A stretch of 56,398 bases of DNA, taken from contig NZ_NRRL01000020.1 in the NCBI RefSeq assembly GCF_016583645.1, positions 1 through 56,398 of the forward strand, in the 5' to 3' direction. Source of the DNA: Rhodovibrio sodomensis (GTDB taxonomy: Bacteria > Pseudomonadota > Alphaproteobacteria > Kiloniellales > Rhodovibrionaceae). Shown piece after piece: positions 26,510-39,258 of this stretch (position 1 is the first letter of the stretch; each line of letters starts with the position of its first letter). The notes under the pieces were generated by a model. The model had not been told where the DNA came from, ran no database searches, and worked only from the letters and a program-made list of their open reading frames with translations. A program made the position numbers and the translations under genes.

Positions 26510-27310
26510 CTACCCCTGCCCCGATCCGGGCGCCGCGCCCGGCTCGGCGAAGAAGACGTCGCCCACGCTCAGGCGCTCGCGCCCGCGGTTCGTGTCGATC
26601 AGCAGGCCGCCGCGATCGTCCATGTCGTGAAAGCTGCCGTGCACCTCCCGGTTGGGCAGGCGCACGCGCAACCGCTGACCCGGCCGGTGGGCGTGGGTCA
26701 GCCACCGGCGGCGCAGCGGCGCGAAGCCGTCCTGTTCCCAGCGGTTCGTCCAGACCAGGAAGTGCTCCGCCCAGGGCGCCAGCAGCTCTTCGGGCCGGAT
26801 CGCGCGGCCGGCGCGCTCCCACTGCAAGGCGGTCGCCGGAAACGCCGTGTCGCTCGGTGCCTCGGCGATGTTGACGCCCAGACCCAAGAGCAGCGCCTGA
26901 AACGTACCGTCGCTGTCGACCACCGTTTCCAGCAGGATCCCGGCGACCTTGCGGCCGTTCACCAGCACGTCGTTCGGCCACTTCAGTCGCACCTGCGTCT
27001 GCTGCGGCATCAGGTCGCCCAGCACATCGACCAGCGCCAGCGCCGCGGCGAAGCCAAGCTGCGCCGCCTCCCCGATGCCGCAGTTCGGCCGCAGGACGGC
27101 GGTCACGTAGAGGTTGCCGCGCGGGCTGGTCCAGCTGCGCCCGCGCCGGCCGCGCCCGGCGGTCTGTTCCTGCGCCCAGACCAGCGTGCCGTGGCCGGCA
27201 TCCTGAGCGCGCACCAACCGGCGCGCTTCGTCGTTCGTGCTCGGCAGCGCGTCGTGGGCGCGCAGCCGGTAGGCCGGCGGCAGGTCGAGCGTGCGCGCCG
27301 GATGCGTCAT
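26510..27310 (-). CDS. birA: Biotin-[acetyl-CoA-carboxylase] ligase
   Basis: Attaches biotin to carboxylase carrier protein. 266 residues, a short form without the N-terminal helix-turn-helix, so not a repressor. Biotinyl-AMP loop [19 protein letters not shown], then [20 protein letters not shown] and LGLGVNI; a small SH3-like C-terminus ends the protein. Its ATG overlaps the nuoN stop by 4 bp. Confidence 0.95.
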   Translation of the reverse strand: MTHPARTLDLPPAYRLRAHDALPSTNDEARRLVRAQDAGHGTLVWAQEQTAGRGRRGRSWTSPRGNLYVTAVLRPNCGIGEAAQLGFAAALALVDVLGDLMPQQTQVRLKWPNDVLVNGRKVAGILLETVVDSDGTFQALLLGLGVNIAEAPSDTAFPATALQWERAGRAIRPEELLAPWAEHFLVWTNRWEQDGFAPLRRRWLTHAHRPGQRLRVRLPNREVHGSFHDMDDRGGLLIDTNRGRERLSVGDVFFAEPGAAPGSGQG

Positions 27311-28764
27311 CCAGCGGCGGCCAGCAGGGATGCCGCCGCCGCTTCGGCGCCGGAGACGATCGGCGACGGAAAGACGAAGAACAGCAGGGTGATCGCGCCG
27401 GCCGCGCCCATGATCAGGCTCATCTCACGGCCGAACGGCTGGTCGAAGCTTTCCGCCGGCTCGTCGAAGTACATCAGCTTGACGATCCGCAGGTAGTAGA
27501 ACGCGCCCACCACACTCGAGAGCACGCCGACCACCGCGAGCGTGTACAGCTGCGCCTCGATCGCGGCCAGGAAGACGTACAGCTTGGAGAAGAAGCCGGC
27601 GAGCGGCGGAATGCCCGCCATCGAGAACATGAAGATGCCCATCGCCAGCGCCATCAACGGATGCGTCCGCGACAGCCCGCGCAGGTCGTCGATGTTCTCC
27701 ACCATCCGGTCCTTCTGGCGCATGCACAGGATCACCGCGAAGGTGCCGAGGTTCATGAACAGGTAGATCGCCATGTAGACCGCGAGACCGCGCACGCCGG
27801 CCTCGGTCCCGGCGGCGAGCCCGATCAGCGCGTAGCCGACGTGGCCGATCGAGGAGTAGGCCATCAGCCGCTTGATGTTGGTCTGGCTGATCGCTGCCAG
27901 CGCGCCCAGCACCATGGAGAGCAGCGAGATCGCGACCACGACCTGCTGCCACTGCGCCACCAGTTCGGCGAACGGCCCCATCAGCACCCGCGCGAACAGC
28001 GCCATCGCGGCGATCTTGGGGGCGCTCGCGAAGAACGCGGTGACCGGCGTGGGCGCGCCCTCGTAGACGTCCGGGGTCCACATGTGGAACGGGACGCCGC
28101 CGACCTTGAACGCCAAGCCCGCCATGACGAACACCACGCCCACGATCAGCCCGATCGACGGCGCCTCGCCCGCCTGTGCGGCCTGCTGCAGGATCTCCGC
28201 CAGGGTGTTGAAGTTGGTGGTGCCGGCGAAGCCGTAGACCAGCGAACTGCCGTACAGCAGCATGCCGGAGGACAGCGCGCCGAGCACGAAGTACTTCAGG
28301 CCAGACTCGGTCGAGCGCAGCGTGTCGCGCCGGAACGCGGCGATCACGTAGAGGCTCAGGCTCTGCAGTTCCAACCCGATGTACAGGCTGATCAGGTCGT
28401 TCGCCGACACCATCATCATCATGCCGACGGTGGCGAACAGCATCAGCACCGGGAACTCGAAGCGGGACATGTTCTCCCGCTCGATGAACCGCCACGCCAT
28501 GATCAGGCTGACCGACGAGCCGACCAGGATCAGCCCCTTCATGAAGTTGCCGAAGCCGTCGCGCACGAACAGCCCGCCGAACGCCAGTTCGCGCGCGGTC
28601 GGCTGCAGCCAGACCAGGACGAAGGTGATCACGGTCGCCACGGTGGCGAGCGACAGCACCAGGCCGGTCGGGTTGCCCTGCCGGAACGCGCCCAGCATCA
28701 AAAGCGCCATCGCGCTGACCAGCAGGAACAGCTCCGGGGCGATCGTGGCCAGATCGTAGGTCAT
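27307..28764 (-). CDS. nuoN: NADH-quinone oxidoreductase subunit N
   Basis: Proton-pumping antiporter-like membrane subunit of complex I. 485 residues with about 14 hydrophobic segments; conserved [15 protein letters not shown] (essential Glu), [30 protein letters not shown] and [15 protein letters not shown]. Last nuo gene; 34 bp from nuoM and overlapping birA by 4 bp. Confidence 0.97.
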   Translation of the reverse strand: MTYDLATIAPELFLLVSAMALLMLGAFRQGNPTGLVLSLATVATVITFVLVWLQPTARELAFGGLFVRDGFGNFMKGLILVGSSVSLIMAWRFIERENMSRFEFPVLMLFATVGMMMMVSANDLISLYIGLELQSLSLYVIAAFRRDTLRSTESGLKYFVLGALSSGMLLYGSSLVYGFAGTTNFNTLAEILQQAAQAGEAPSIGLIVGVVFVMAGLAFKVGGVPFHMWTPDVYEGAPTPVTAFFASAPKIAAMALFARVLMGPFAELVAQWQQVVVAISLLSMVLGALAAISQTNIKRLMAYSSIGHVGYALIGLAAGTEAGVRGLAVYMAIYLFMNLGTFAVILCMRQKDRMVENIDDLRGLSRTHPLMALAMGIFMFSMAGIPPLAGFFSKLYVFLAAIEAQLYTLAVVGVLSSVVGAFYYLRIVKLMYFDEPAESFDQPFGREMSLIMGAAGAITLLFFVFPSPIVSGAEAAAASLLAAAG

Positions 28765-28798
28765 ATGCGCGTCGTGCCTCTCGCCGCGATGCGGACCG

Positions 28799-30328
28799 TC
28801 ATTTGCTTGACCACAGGGTGGCCAGGCTGGGCGTGTCGGCGTCCGCCAGGGCCTGTTGGTAGTTGGTGATCAGGTTGTCCACGCTGGCGCTCATCACGTC
28901 CAGGAAGCTGACCGGGTAGATGCCCATCCACAGCACCAGCACGACCAGCGGGGCGAACACCGCCTGCTCGCGCCAGGTCAGGTCCTTGATCTTCATCAGG
29001 CTCTCTTTGGTGAGCTTGCCGAACACGACCCGGCGGTAGAGCACCAGCATGTAGGCCGCGCCCAGCACCATGCCGGTCGCCACCAGCAGCGCCACCCAGG
29101 TGTTCACCTGGAACGCGCCGACGATCACCAGGAACTCGCCGACGAAGCCGCTGGTGCCCGGCAGGCCGACGCTCGCCAGCATGAACAGCATGAACAACAG
29201 CGCGTAGTTCGGCATCCGATGCACCAGCCCGCCATAGGCGTCGATCCGGCGCGTGTGGATGCGGTCGTAGATCACGCCCACGATCAGGAACAGCGCGGCC
29301 GAGACGATACCGTGCGAAAGCATCTGGAAGATCGCGCCCTCCATGCCCTGCTGCGTCAGGGTGAAGATGCCGGCGGTGACGTAGCCCATGTGCGCGACCG
29401 AGGAGTAGGCGATCAGCTTCTTCATGTCCTCCTGGGCCAGCGCGACCAGGGACGTGTAGATGATCGCCACCACCGACAGCGCGAAGATCAGCGGCGCGAA
29501 CAGCGCCGTCGCCTCCGGCAGCATCGGCACGGAGAAGCGCAGGAAGCCGTAGGCCCCCATCTTCAACAGCACGCCCGCCAGGATCACCGAGCCGGCGGTC
29601 GGCGCCTCGACGTGGGCGTCGGGCAGCCAGGTGTGCACCGGCCACATCGGCACCTTGACCGCGAACGAGGCGAAAAAGGCGAGCCACAGCCAGAACTGCA
29701 TCTCCGGCGGAATGCCGGCGCCAGCCAGCAGGGTCGGGATGTCGGTGGTGCCGGTCTCAAAGTAGATCGCCAGGATCGCCAGCAGCATCAATACCGAGCC
29801 GGCGAGCGTGAACAGGAAGAACTTGAACGCCGAATAGACGCGCCGCTGGCCGCCCCAGACGCCGATGATCAGGAACATCGGGATCAGCACGCCCTCGAAG
29901 AACATGTAGAAGAGCACCAGGTCGAGGGCGCAGAACATCCCGACCATCAGCGTTTCCAGCACCAGGAACGCGATCATGTATTCCTTCACGCGGTGCTGGA
30001 TCGCGTCCCAGGACGCGAGCACGCAGATCGGCGTCAGCAGCGTCGCCAGCAGGACGAACATCATCGAGATGCCGTCCACGCCCATGTGGTAGGTGATCCC
30101 GAACTGCGGGATCCAGGGCGCCTCCTCGACGAACTGGAAGGCCGCCGTGCCGCGGTCGAACCCGAACCAGATGAACAGCGACAGGACGAACGTGATCAGC
30201 GAGGTCCAGAGCGCCACGTAGCGGGCGTTGCGCGCGACCACGTCCGGTTCGCCGCGGATCATCAGGATGAAGCCCGCGCCCACCAGCGGCAGGAACGTGA
30301 CGAGCGAGAGCAGTGGCCAGCCGTGCAT
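28799..30328 (-). CDS. nuoM: NADH-quinone oxidoreductase subunit M
   Basis: Antiporter-like proton-pumping subunit, 509 residues, about 14 membrane segments. Marks: [32 protein letters not shown] (conserved Glu), [20 protein letters not shown] and SVAHMGYV. 5 bp after nuoL. A normal full-length member. Confidence 0.97.
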   Translation of the reverse strand: MHGWPLLSLVTFLPLVGAGFILMIRGEPDVVARNARYVALWTSLITFVLSLFIWFGFDRGTAAFQFVEEAPWIPQFGITYHMGVDGISMMFVLLATLLTPICVLASWDAIQHRVKEYMIAFLVLETLMVGMFCALDLVLFYMFFEGVLIPMFLIIGVWGGQRRVYSAFKFFLFTLAGSVLMLLAILAIYFETGTTDIPTLLAGAGIPPEMQFWLWLAFFASFAVKVPMWPVHTWLPDAHVEAPTAGSVILAGVLLKMGAYGFLRFSVPMLPEATALFAPLIFALSVVAIIYTSLVALAQEDMKKLIAYSSVAHMGYVTAGIFTLTQQGMEGAIFQMLSHGIVSAALFLIVGVIYDRIHTRRIDAYGGLVHRMPNYALLFMLFMLASVGLPGTSGFVGEFLVIVGAFQVNTWVALLVATGMVLGAAYMLVLYRRVVFGKLTKESLMKIKDLTWREQAVFAPLVVLVLWMGIYPVSFLDVMSASVDNLITNYQQALADADTPSLATLWSSK

Positions 30329-30333
30329 CGCGC

Positions 30334-32262
30334 TTATCCGATCTGCGTGACGAGGTACCAGGTGACGAACACCACCACGCCCGCGAGCATGACGAACGCG
30401 TAGTGGTAGAGATAGCCGGTCTGCAGCCGGCTGGTCCGCCGGGACAGCCGGCCGGTCAGCGCGGAGAGGCCGTCCGGCCCGTAGCCGTCAATCACCGCAC
30501 CGTCGCCGCCCTTCCACAGAAAGGTGCCGAGCGCGCCCGCCGGCCGGACGAACAGGAAGGCGTACAGCTCGTCGAAGTACCACTTGTTGTAGACGAACCG
30601 CCAGACCGGCTTGATCGCGCCGACCACGCGGCCGGGCAGTTCCGGCCGGGCCATGTACATCAGGTAGGCGAGCCCGATGCCCGACACGGCCATGACCAGC
30701 GGCAGCAGCTTGACCCACAGCGGCACGTTGTGCGCCGCGTGGATCACGTCGTGGTCGCTCTGGACGATGCTCTGCCCCCAGAACGCCAGGCGGCTGTCGC
30801 CGACGAAGGCGTCGTAGCCGATCCAGCCGGCCAGCACCGCGCCGATCGAGAGCACGACCAGCGGGCCCAGCATGACCCACGGGCTCTCGTGCGCGTGGTC
30901 CAGCACCTTCTTGGGCGCCCGGCTCTGCCCGTGGAAGGTCATGAACAGCAGGCGCCAGGAATAGAACGCAGTCATGAAGGCGGCCAGGATGCCCATCCAG
31001 AAGGCGAACTGCCCGCCCCCGCCGTCGGCCGCCCAGGCGGCCTCCAGGACGATGTCCTTGGAGAAGAAGCCGGCGAACGGCGGCAGACCGGCCAGCGCCA
31101 GGCTGCCGATCCACATCATCGCATAGGTGTAGGGGATGGTGCGCCAGATGCCGCCCATCTTCCGCATGTCCTGCTCCTCGTGCATGGCGTGGATCACCGA
31201 CCCCGCGCCGAGGAACAGCAGCGCCTTGAAGAAGGCGTGCGTCATCAGATGGAAGATCGCCGCCCCGTAGGCCGAGACGCCGATCGCGAACATCATGTAG
31301 CCGAGCTGCGAGCAGGTGGAATAGGCGATCACCCGCTTGATGTCGTTCTGCGCCATCCCGACGGTCGCGGCGAAGAACGCGGTCGCGCCGCCAACCACCG
31401 TGATCACGCTCATCGCCACCGGCGCGTACTCCAGGATCGGAGAGACGCGGCACAGCATGAAGATGCCCGCGGTGACCATGGTGGCGGCGTGGATCAGCGC
31501 GGAAACCGGCGTCGGGCCCTCCATCGCGTCGGGTAGCCAGGTGTGCAGGCCGAGTTGGGCGGATTTCCCCATCGCGCCGATGAACAGCAGGATGCCGACG
31601 ACGTCGAGCGCGCTCGCCTGCATGCCGAGGAAGCTGATCGAGCTGTCCGCAACCTCCGGGGCGGCGGCGAACGCGCCGTCGAAGGTCGCGGCCCCGGTCA
31701 GGAAGAACACCGCGGCGATGCCGAGCGCGAAGCCGACGTCGCCCACGCGGTTGACCAGGAACGCCTTGATCGCGGCGGCGTTGGCGCTGGGCCGGTCGTA
31801 CCAGAAGCCGATCAGCAGGTAGGAAGCGACGCCGACGCCTTCCCAGCCGAAGAACAGCTGCACGAAATTGTCCGCCGTCGCCAGCATCAGCATGAAGAAG
31901 GTGAACAGCGACAGATAGGCGAAGAAGCGCGGCTTGGAGGGGTCGTGCTCCATGTAGCCGACGGAGTAGACGTGCACCATCGCCGAGACCACGGTGACGA
32001 CCGCCAGCATGACCGCGCTCAGCGTGTCCATGCGCAGCGCCCAGCTGAGCTCGAAGCTGCCGGAATCGATCCAGGTGAACAGCTCCGTCGTGCGCGCGTT
32101 GCCGGCGACCGCGACGTCGAAGAACACGATCACGCTCAACAACGCCGACAGGAGCATGGGCGCGATGGTCGCGATCTGGGCCCCCCGGTCGCCCAGCTGA
32201 CGGGCGAACAGACCGGCCAGGATAGCCCCGATCAGCGGCAGGAAGACGGCGACGACCTCCAT
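30334..32262 (-). CDS. nuoL: NADH-quinone oxidoreductase subunit L
   Basis: The distal proton-pumping subunit of complex I, 642 residues. Conserved: [69 protein letters not shown] (catalytic Lys and His), and the C-terminal lateral-helix region ending with extra membrane segments. 7 bp after nuoK. Confidence 0.97.
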   Translation of the reverse strand: MEVVAVFLPLIGAILAGLFARQLGDRGAQIATIAPMLLSALLSVIVFFDVAVAGNARTTELFTWIDSGSFELSWALRMDTLSAVMLAVVTVVSAMVHVYSVGYMEHDPSKPRFFAYLSLFTFFMLMLATADNFVQLFFGWEGVGVASYLLIGFWYDRPSANAAAIKAFLVNRVGDVGFALGIAAVFFLTGAATFDGAFAAAPEVADSSISFLGMQASALDVVGILLFIGAMGKSAQLGLHTWLPDAMEGPTPVSALIHAATMVTAGIFMLCRVSPILEYAPVAMSVITVVGGATAFFAATVGMAQNDIKRVIAYSTCSQLGYMMFAIGVSAYGAAIFHLMTHAFFKALLFLGAGSVIHAMHEEQDMRKMGGIWRTIPYTYAMMWIGSLALAGLPPFAGFFSKDIVLEAAWAADGGGGQFAFWMGILAAFMTAFYSWRLLFMTFHGQSRAPKKVLDHAHESPWVMLGPLVVLSIGAVLAGWIGYDAFVGDSRLAFWGQSIVQSDHDVIHAAHNVPLWVKLLPLVMAVSGIGLAYLMYMARPELPGRVVGAIKPVWRFVYNKWYFDELYAFLFVRPAGALGTFLWKGGDGAVIDGYGPDGLSALTGRLSRRTSRLQTGYLYHYAFVMLAGVVVFVTWYLVTQIG

Positions 32263-32269
32263 GGCTGGC

Positions 32270-32581
32270 CTAGCCCTTCATCATGTTGATGTCTTCCACC
32301 GCGATCGAGCCGCGGTTGCGGAAGTAGATCACCAGGATCGCCAAACCGATCGCCGCCTCGGCCGCCGCGACGGTCAGCACGAACATCGCGAACACCTGGC
32401 CGACCAGGTCGTTCAGGTGGGTCGAGAAGGCGACCAGATTGATGTTCACCGCCAGCAGCATCAGCTCGATCGACATCAGGATGACGATCACGTTCTTGCG
32501 GTTCAGGAAGATCCCGAAGATGCCCAGCGTGAACAGGATCGCCGCCACGCTGAGGTAATGCGACAGGCCGATCTCCAGCAT
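32270..32581 (-). CDS. nuoK: NADH-quinone oxidoreductase subunit K
   Basis: Small membrane subunit of complex I, 103 residues and three membrane helices; the buried Glu residues in [15 protein letters not shown] and [12 protein letters not shown] are present. The ATG at 32579-32581 overlaps the nuoJ TAA by one base; the much longer open frame upstream runs through nuoJ and is not coding. Confidence 0.96.
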   Translation of the reverse strand: MLEIGLSHYLSVAAILFTLGIFGIFLNRKNVIVILMSIELMLLAVNINLVAFSTHLNDLVGQVFAMFVLTVAAAEAAIGLAILVIYFRNRGSIAVEDINMMKG

Positions 32582-33195
32582 TAGACGCCGCTCCCCGACT
32601 GCACCTTCTTGACTTCGACCGACTCGTCGCGCGTGCGGAACGACTGCTCGCGCAGGTTCTGCCGGCGTACGCCCGTACGCGTACGCAGGGTCAGCACGAT
32701 CGCGCCGATCATCGCGACCAGCAGCACGATGCCGGACGCCTGAAACAGGTAGACGTACTTGGTGTAAAGCACGTTCCCCAGCGCGGCGGTGTTGGAGACC
32801 TGCTCGGGCGGCGGCGTCGGTACCTGCGCGACCTGCGCGGCCTCCGGCGAGATCGCCCAGCCGCCCAGCACCATGAACAGCTCGACCAGCAGGATCAGGC
32901 CCACGGTGGCGCCGATCGGCAGGTACTGCAGGAAGCCCTGGCGCATCTCGGCGACGTTGATGTTCAGCATCATCACGACGAACAGGAACAGCACCGTGAC
33001 CGCGCCCAGGTAGACAACGACCAGGATCATCCCCAGGAACTCGGCCCCCATCAGCACGAACAGCCCGGCCGCGTTGAAGAACGCAAGGATCAGGAACAGC
33101 ACCGAATGCACCGGGTTGCGCGACGAGATCACCATCACCGCGGACGCGATGGCGACCGCCGAGAAGAGATAGAAGCAGAGCGCCTGAACGACCAT
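32581..33195 (-). CDS. nuoJ: NADH-quinone oxidoreductase subunit J
   Basis: Membrane subunit of complex I, 204 residues, five helices with the conserved [19 protein letters not shown] and [22 protein letters not shown] segment (here [20 protein letters not shown]). A 263-bp gap separates it from nuoI, unusually wide for this operon; it holds an AGCGCGTG/CACGCGCT stem at about 33264-33293 and no gene. Confidence 0.95.
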   Translation of the reverse strand: MVVQALCFYLFSAVAIASAVMVISSRNPVHSVLFLILAFFNAAGLFVLMGAEFLGMILVVVYLGAVTVLFLFVVMMLNINVAEMRQGFLQYLPIGATVGLILLVELFMVLGGWAISPEAAQVAQVPTPPPEQVSNTAALGNVLYTKYVYLFQASGIVLLVAMIGAIVLTLRTRTGVRRQNLREQSFRTRDESVEVKKVQSGSGV

Positions 33196-33458
33196 GAGCG
33201 TATCTCTGAACCCGTGTCTTGGAGACGAAGGCCGGACGGCCTCCGCCGGTGGCGGTGTCTTCTAGCGCGTGCGGCCCGTCCGCGTCACGCGCTGTGGGCG
33301 GGTCGGCGCCGGCCGCGGACAGTTCCCCGGGCGCCCGGCGCGTCTCTGCTCCCCCGGACGCGTCGAGCTCGGGGACCCTGGCCTCGAACCACATGCCCCC
33401 GATACGTCTGCGCCGGCCCGTGAGGTGGGCCGGCGCGGCGGTCAGCGACCCTGGCGGG

Positions 33459-33947
33459 TCAACGGTAGGGCGCGTCCAGCGTCAGGCGCTGGGCGATCTC
33501 CTGTTCCCAGCGGTCGCCGTTCTGGAGCAGTTTCTCCTTGTTGTAAAACAGCTCCTCGCGGGTTTCCGCGGCGAACTCGAAGTTCGGCCCCTCGACGATC
33601 GCATCCACCGGGCAGGCTTCCTCGCACAGACCGCAGTAGATGCACTTGGTCATGTCGATGTCGTAGCGCGTCGTCCGGCGACTGCCGTCCTCGCGCGGCT
33701 CGGCCTCGATGGTGATCGCGAGCGCCGGGCAGATCGCCTCGCACAGCTTGCAGGCGATGCAGCGCTCCTCGCCGTTGGGGTACCGGCGCAACGCGTGCTC
33801 GCCGCGGAAGCGCGGGCTGATCACGCCCTTCTCGTAGGGATAGTTCAGCGTGACCTTGGGCTTGAACATGTACCCGACGGTCTTGCTCAGGCCCGAGATC
33901 AGCTCCCACAGGAGCCAGGATCGCGCGAACCGGTCGAGGGTTGCCAT
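33459..33947 (-). CDS. nuoI: NADH-quinone oxidoreductase subunit I
   Basis: Peripheral-arm ferredoxin-like subunit that carries clusters N6a and N6b. 162 residues with two complete 4Fe-4S motifs: C63-C66-C69-C73 ([14 protein letters not shown]) and C102-C105-C108-C112 ([13 protein letters not shown]). ATG at 33945-33947; sequence before it in the same frame is nuoH out of register. 170 bp from nuoH. Confidence 0.97.
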   Translation of the reverse strand: MATLDRFARSWLLWELISGLSKTVGYMFKPKVTLNYPYEKGVISPRFRGEHALRRYPNGEERCIACKLCEAICPALAITIEAEPREDGSRRTTRYDIDMTKCIYCGLCEEACPVDAIVEGPNFEFAAETREELFYNKEKLLQNGDRWEQEIAQRLTLDAPYR

Positions 33948-34117
33948 GGCGTCTTCAACCTCGTCAGTTGGCCTCGCCCGCGGCGGCCCCGCTGTCTCAC
34001 AGCGCGGCTCCGGTCGGGCGACGCGGCGGCGCCCACCATAGTCAGGCGGCCCGCCCGTGCAAGGGGCGTCTCGCCGCCCCGTCCGGTCGCCGACCGGCGG
34101 GCGCGGCGCAGCCCGGG

Positions 34118-35128
34118 TTACTGCGGCAGCAGGTCGAAGGTGACCAGCACGCCGGCGGTCAGCACGACCCAGCCGAGCGACACCGGCAGGAACACTTTCC
34201 AGCCCAGGCGCATCAGCTGATCGTAGCGGTAGCGCGGCAGCGTCGCGCGCACCCAGATGAACACGAACAAGACGGCGGCGATCTTCAGCGCCAGCCAAAT
34301 CTCGCCCGGAACCCAGGTGAACGGCGGAATCCACAGCGGCGGCATCCAGCCGCCCAGGAACAGCACGGCCGTGATCGCCGACAAGAGGATCATGTTCGCG
34401 TATTCGCCCAGGAAGAACAGGGCGAAGGTCATCGAGGAGTACTCGACGAAGTACCCGGCGACGAGCTCCGACTCGCCCTCCGGCAGGTCGAAGGGCGTGC
34501 GGTTCGTCTCCGCCAGGATGGAGATGAAGAAGATCACGAACATCGGCAGCAGCGGAATCGCGAACCAGAGGTTCTGCTGCGCCTCCACGATGCCCGTGAG
34601 GTTCAGCGTCCCCGCGCACAGCACGACAGAAACGATGACGAAGCCCATCGAGACTTCGTAGGACACCATCTGCGCGGCCGAGCGACACGCGCCCAGGAAC
34701 GGGTACTTCGAGTTCGACGCCCAGCCAGCCATTATGATGCCGTAGACGCCAAGCGACGAGATCGCGAACAGGTAGAGCACGCCGACGTTGATGTCGGCGA
34801 TCACCTGGTTCGGGCCGAACGGGATCACCGCCCAGGCCACCAGCGCCAGCACGAACGTCACCATCGGCGCCAGCACGAACACGATCCGGTTCGAGCCGGC
34901 CGGCAGGATGGTCTCCTTGAACAGCAGCTTGATGCCGTCGGCCAGCGGCTGCAGCAGCCCGAACGGGCCGACCACGTTGGGCCCGCGGCGCAGCTGCATG
35001 CCGGCGATCACCTTACGCTCCGCGTAGGTCAGGTAGGCCACCGCGATCAGCAGCGGCACCAGGATCGCGACGATCTGCAGAACGATAAAGATCGCCGGCC
35101 AGAGGTAGCCTGTCCACAAGTCAGCCAT
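34118..35128 (-). CDS. nuoH: NADH-quinone oxidoreductase subunit H
   Basis: Membrane subunit forming most of the quinone channel. 336 residues, eight or so helices; [39 protein letters not shown] and [20 protein letters not shown] are the family's quinone-site loops. It overlaps the end of nuoG by 8 bp. Confidence 0.97.
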   Translation of the reverse strand: MADLWTGYLWPAIFIVLQIVAILVPLLIAVAYLTYAERKVIAGMQLRRGPNVVGPFGLLQPLADGIKLLFKETILPAGSNRIVFVLAPMVTFVLALVAWAVIPFGPNQVIADINVGVLYLFAISSLGVYGIIMAGWASNSKYPFLGACRSAAQMVSYEVSMGFVIVSVVLCAGTLNLTGIVEAQQNLWFAIPLLPMFVIFFISILAETNRTPFDLPEGESELVAGYFVEYSSMTFALFFLGEYANMILLSAITAVLFLGGWMPPLWIPPFTWVPGEIWLALKIAAVLFVFIWVRATLPRYRYDQLMRLGWKVFLPVSLGWVVLTAGVLVTFDLLPQ

Positions 35129-37184
35129 GAGTGCCCGTCGCTTCGCGTTTCGGCAGGATGAACGCTTCCGTGCAGCGCGCCATCGTCTCGGAGTTCCGGC
35201 TGATCGGGTCGGTCATGTAGAAGTTCGCGACCGGCGACCGGAACGGCTCGCCGCCGAGCTTGCCGCGCGTGCCGAACGCCTCCCACTCGGCCGGCGCCAG
35301 CTGGTCGATCCGGGCGAAGGTATCCGCCGTCTCGATCAGCTTCTGCCTCACCTGCCCCAAGTTGTCGTACGGCAGCGCCTGCCCGGTGTACGCCGACAGC
35401 GCGCGCAGGATCGACCAGTCGTCCCGGGCCTCGCCCGGCGGGAAGCCGGCCAGCCGGCCCAGCTGCACGCGCCCTTCGGTGTTGACGTAGGTGCCGTTCT
35501 TCTCGGTGTAGGCCGCGCCCGGCAGGATCACGTCGGCGGCGTGCGCGCCGGCGTCGCCGTGGTGGCCCTGGTAGACGACGAACGCGTTGTCCAGCCGGCT
35601 GGTGTCGAACTCGTCGGCGGCCAGCAGGTAGACCGTGTCGATCTCGCCCGTCTCGGCGCCCTGCAGGATGCCCTCGACGTCGCGGCCGCCCGTGCCCGGC
35701 AGCAGGCCGAGGTCGAGCCCGGCGACCCGCGCGGCCGCGGTGTGCAGCACGTTGAAGCCGTTCCACGCCTCCTGGACCATGCCGAAGCTCTCGGCGATCT
35801 GCCGGCCCAGCGCGAGCACGGCCGCGCCATCCTCGCGGGCCAGCGCGCCCTGGCCCAGCACGATCATCGGCTTCTCGGCGTTCTTCAGCGTCTCCGCGAA
35901 CGGATGCTTGCCGTCGGCGACCTGCTGAAGCGTCTCCGGCCCGGCGCCCAGGTACTCGGTCTGGTAGGTCAGGTCCATCTGCTCGCCGACCACGCCGACC
36001 TTGAAGCCGCCCTTGAGGAAGCGCTTGCGCAGGCGGGCGTTGAGCATCGCCGCCTCGCGCCGCGGATTGGTGCCGACCAGGAGACAGGCGTCGGCCTCCT
36101 CGATCCCGGCGATCGTGGTGTTGAACAGATACCCGGCGCGCGCGCCCTGGCCGATCTTCGCGCCGTCCTGCCGGCAGTCCAGGTTGGGCGAGCCCAGCGT
36201 GCCCATGAAGTCGCGCAGGGCCAGCATGCTCTCCGCGTCGCACTGGTCGCCGGCGATCGCGCCGACCTGCTCGCCGGTCTTGCCCTTCAGGCGCTTGGCG
36301 ATCGCGGTGAACGCCTCGTCCCAGGTGGCCTCTTCCAACCGGCCCTTCTTGTTGCGCACGAACGGCCGGTCGAGCCGCTGCCGGCGCAGGCCGTCGCAGG
36401 CGTGGCGCGTCTTGTCGTCGATCCACTCCTCGTTGACGTCCTCGTGCAGGCGCGGCAGCACGCGCATCACATCGCGGCCGCGGGTGTCGACACGGATGTT
36501 GGAGCCGACCGCGTCCATCACGTCGACCGACGGCGTCTTGCGCAGTTCCCACGGCCGGGCGGAGAAGGCGTAGGGGCGCGAGGTCAGCGCGCCCACCGGG
36601 CAGATGTCGACCAGGTTGCCGGACAGTTCGCTGTCGATCGCCTGCTCCAGCGTGGTGATCTCCATGTGCTCGCCGCGGCCGACCGCGCCGATCTCCTCGA
36701 CGCCCGCGACCTCCGCGGCGAAGCGGATGCAGCGGGTGCAGTGGATGCAGCGGGTCATGATCGTCTTGATCAGCGGACCCATCTCCTTCTCCGGCACCGC
36801 GCGCTTGTTCTCCTCGTAGCGCGACCGGTCGAAGCCGTAAGCCATCGCCTGGTCCTGCAGGTCGCACTCGCCGCCCTGGTCGCAGATCGGGCAGTCCAGC
36901 GGGTGATTGATCAGCAGGAACTCCATCACGCCGCGGCGGGCCTTCCGGACCATCTCGGTGTCGGTCCAGACCTTCATGCCGTCCTGTGCCGGCATGTGGC
37001 AGGACGCGATCGGCTTGGGCGAACGCTCCATCTCGACCAGGCACATCCGGCAGTTGCCCGCGATCGACAGGCGCTCGTGATAGCAGAAGCGCGGGATCTC
37101 ATGGCCGGCGATCTCGCAGGCCTGCAGGACGTTCACGCCCTGCGGAACCGTCACTTCCTTGCCGTCTATCTCCAGGGTGGGCAT
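35121..37184 (-). CDS. nuoG: NADH-quinone oxidoreductase subunit G
   Basis: Largest peripheral subunit, 687 residues. 2Fe-2S domain ([25 protein letters not shown]), the His-Cys3 cluster N5 ([17 protein letters not shown]), a 4Fe-4S site [10 protein letters not shown] with a later Cys in VDICPVGAL, then a molybdopterin-type domain without cofactor. The fourth type of cluster (N7) present in E. coli NuoG is not evident. 9 bp after nuoF. Confidence 0.96.
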   Translation of the reverse strand: MPTLEIDGKEVTVPQGVNVLQACEIAGHEIPRFCYHERLSIAGNCRMCLVEMERSPKPIASCHMPAQDGMKVWTDTEMVRKARRGVMEFLLINHPLDCPICDQGGECDLQDQAMAYGFDRSRYEENKRAVPEKEMGPLIKTIMTRCIHCTRCIRFAAEVAGVEEIGAVGRGEHMEITTLEQAIDSELSGNLVDICPVGALTSRPYAFSARPWELRKTPSVDVMDAVGSNIRVDTRGRDVMRVLPRLHEDVNEEWIDDKTRHACDGLRRQRLDRPFVRNKKGRLEEATWDEAFTAIAKRLKGKTGEQVGAIAGDQCDAESMLALRDFMGTLGSPNLDCRQDGAKIGQGARAGYLFNTTIAGIEEADACLLVGTNPRREAAMLNARLRKRFLKGGFKVGVVGEQMDLTYQTEYLGAGPETLQQVADGKHPFAETLKNAEKPMIVLGQGALAREDGAAVLALGRQIAESFGMVQEAWNGFNVLHTAAARVAGLDLGLLPGTGGRDVEGILQGAETGEIDTVYLLAADEFDTSRLDNAFVVYQGHHGDAGAHAADVILPGAAYTEKNGTYVNTEGRVQLGRLAGFPPGEARDDWSILRALSAYTGQALPYDNLGQVRQKLIETADTFARIDQLAPAEWEAFGTRGKLGGEPFRSPVANFYMTDPISRNSETMARCTEAFILPKREATGTHG

Positions 37185-37193
37185 GGCAGGTCC

Positions 37194-38501
37194 TTACTCC
37201 GCGGCGGTGGCCACGCTGGTGGCCCGCTTGGCGTGCTTGCGCTTGTACTCGACGATCCGCTCTTCCAACTCGGGGCGGAAGTGGCGGATCAGCCCCTGGA
37301 TCGGCCAGGCGGCCGCGTCGCCCAGGGCGCAGATGGTATGGCCCTCGACCTCCTTGGTGACGTCCCAGAGCTTGTCGATCTCGTCGATCTCGGCCTTGCC
37401 CTGGACCATCCGGGTCATCACCCGCCACATCCAGCCGGTGCCTTCCCGGCAGGGCGTGCACTGGCCGCAGCTCTCATGCTTGTAGAACAGGGCGATCCGG
37501 CAGATCGAGTCGATGATGTCGGCGGACTTGTCGATCACGATCACCGCCGCCGTCCCCAGGCCCGTCTTGGAGTCCTTGAGCGCGTCGAAGTCCATCAACT
37601 GATGGTCGGCGACCGACTTGGGGATCAGCGGTACCGAGGAGCCGCCCGGGATCACCGCCTGCAGGTTGTCCCAGCCGCCGCGCACGCCGCCGGCGTGCTT
37701 CTCCACCAGGTCCTTGAGCGGAATGCTCATGGACTCCTCGACGTTGCACGGCTTGTTCACGTGCCCGGACAGGCAGAAGATCTTGGTGCCGGTGTTTTTC
37801 GGCCGGCCGAACCCGGTCCACCAATCGACCCCGCGGCGCAGGATCTCGGGGGCGACCGCGATCGTCTCGACGTTGTTGACCGTGGTCGGGCAGCCGTAGA
37901 TGCCGACCTGGGCCGGGAACGGCGGCTTCAGGCGCGGCATGCCCTTCTTGCCCTCGAGGCTTTCGAGCAGCGCGGTCTCCTCACCGCAGATGTACGCCCC
38001 AGCACCGCGGTGGATGTAGATATCGAAGGCGTAGCCGGAGCCGCAGGCGTTGTCGCCGATCAGCCCCGCGTCGTAGGCCTCCTGGACGGCTTCCTCCAGG
38101 TGGTTGCCTTCCTGCCAGAACTCGCCGCGGACGTAGATGTAGGCCGCCCGGGCCCCCATCGCGAAGCCGGCGACCACGCACCCCTCGAGCAGACGGTGCG
38201 GGTCGTAGCGCATGATCTCCCGGTCCTTGCAGGTCCCGGGCTCGGATTCGTCGGCGTTGACCACGAGGTAGCTCGGCCGCGGATCGTTCTTGGGCATGAA
38301 CGACCACTTCATGCCGGCCGGGAAGCCGGCGCCGCCGCGCCCGCGCAATTCGGAATCCTTGATCTTCTGCAGCAGCGTGTCCCGGCCCATGGCGAGCATG
38401 TCGCCGGCACCCATCCAGACGCCGCGCCGCTTGGCGCCGGCCAGCTTCCAGTCGTGCTGGCCGTACAGGTTGGTGAAGATGCGGTCCTTGTCCTGCAGCA
38501 T
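37194..38501 (-). CDS. nuoF: NADH-quinone oxidoreductase subunit F
   Basis: NADH- and FMN-binding subunit, 435 residues. [17 protein letters not shown] (NADH/FMN loop), [17 protein letters not shown], and the N3 cluster ligands [11 protein letters not shown] plus a later Cys in [12 protein letters not shown]. 4 bp after nuoE. Confidence 0.97.
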   Translation of the reverse strand: MLQDKDRIFTNLYGQHDWKLAGAKRRGVWMGAGDMLAMGRDTLLQKIKDSELRGRGGAGFPAGMKWSFMPKNDPRPSYLVVNADESEPGTCKDREIMRYDPHRLLEGCVVAGFAMGARAAYIYVRGEFWQEGNHLEEAVQEAYDAGLIGDNACGSGYAFDIYIHRGAGAYICGEETALLESLEGKKGMPRLKPPFPAQVGIYGCPTTVNNVETIAVAPEILRRGVDWWTGFGRPKNTGTKIFCLSGHVNKPCNVEESMSIPLKDLVEKHAGGVRGGWDNLQAVIPGGSSVPLIPKSVADHQLMDFDALKDSKTGLGTAAVIVIDKSADIIDSICRIALFYKHESCGQCTPCREGTGWMWRVMTRMVQGKAEIDEIDKLWDVTKEVEGHTICALGDAAAWPIQGLIRHFRPELEERIVEYKRKHAKRATSVATAAE

Positions 38502-38505
38502 GGCG

Positions 38506-39258
38506 TTAGCTGCTCCCCTTGTCCGACGAGGTGCCCGCCTCGTTGTCCGCCTGCGCGGCCGCGGCGCGCGCGCGCCGCACCTCGGCCGGGACGAACGTGC
38601 CGTTGGCGTACGGCCCGTCCGCCGCGCCGTAGTCCTGGACGTCCGTCAGCACGGTCGGCCCGCCTTCCGGCTCGGAGCCGGCGCGGCCCTGCTGCGAGCC
38701 CGGGGTCGGCGTCTTGCCGGCGCGCCAGTCGTCGATCAGCCGCTCGACGATCTCCGGGGTGAGATCCTCGTAGTACGCCTCGTTATTGACCTGCATCATC
38801 GGCGCGTTGCAGCAGGCCCCCAGGCACTCGACCTCCATCAGCGAGAACAGGCCGTCTTCCGTGACCTCGCCGTCGTCGATCCCGAGCTTGGTCTTGACCG
38901 CGGCCAGGATGTCGTCGGCGCCGCGCAGCATGCAGGGCGTGGTGCGGCAGATCTGCAGCTGGACCTTCCCCGGCTTTTCCAGGTTGTACATCGTGTAGAA
39001 GGTCGCGATCTCGTGCACGCGGATCGGGGCCATCTCCAGGATCTGCGCCACGTACTCGATCGCGGCCCGGGTCAGGTGGCCCTGGTTCTGCCGCTGCGCG
39101 ATCCACAACAGCGGCATCACCGCGCTCGCCTTGTGATCCTCGGGGTACTTGGCAAGCGCGAACTCGGCCTCTTTCCAGCTCGCCTCGGTGAACGCGAAAT
39201 CGCCGGTCTCCGGCGGGCGGAAGCTGGTGACCTTGGGGTGCGTCGTCACACGGCTCAT
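38506..39258 (-). CDS. nuoE: NADH-quinone oxidoreductase subunit E
   Basis: Thioredoxin-like 2Fe-2S subunit (cluster N1a) next to NuoF. 250 residues from the ATG at 39256-39258, which overlaps the nuoD stop by 4 bp. Ligands: C-x4-C in [11 protein letters not shown] and the later CLGACC. After about residue 178 there is a 70-residue polar Ala/Gly tail, beginning with [15 protein letters not shown], of a kind seen in alphaproteobacterial NuoE. Confidence 0.96.
   Translation of the reverse strand: MSRVTTHPKVTSFRPPETGDFAFTEASWKEAEFALAKYPEDHKASAVMPLLWIAQRQNQGHLTRAAIEYVAQILEMAPIRVHEIATFYTMYNLEKPGKVQLQICRTTPCMLRGADDILAAVKTKLGIDDGEVTEDGLFSLMEVECLGACCNAPMMQVNNEAYYEDLTPEIVERLIDDWRAGKTPTPGSQQGRAGSEPEGGPTVLTDVQDYGAADGPYANGTFVPAEVRRARAAAAQADNEAGTSSDKGSS

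Noticed and set aside
32270..33394. 374-residue frame ending as nuoK
   Set aside because: Only the last 103 residues are NuoK; the upstream part runs through nuoJ in another frame.
35127..38762. 1211-residue open frame on the plus strand opposite nuoG and nuoF
   Set aside because: It is antisense to two fully recognisable genes, has Arg/Ala/His/Gln-biased composition and no known motif. Long shadows are expected at this GC content.
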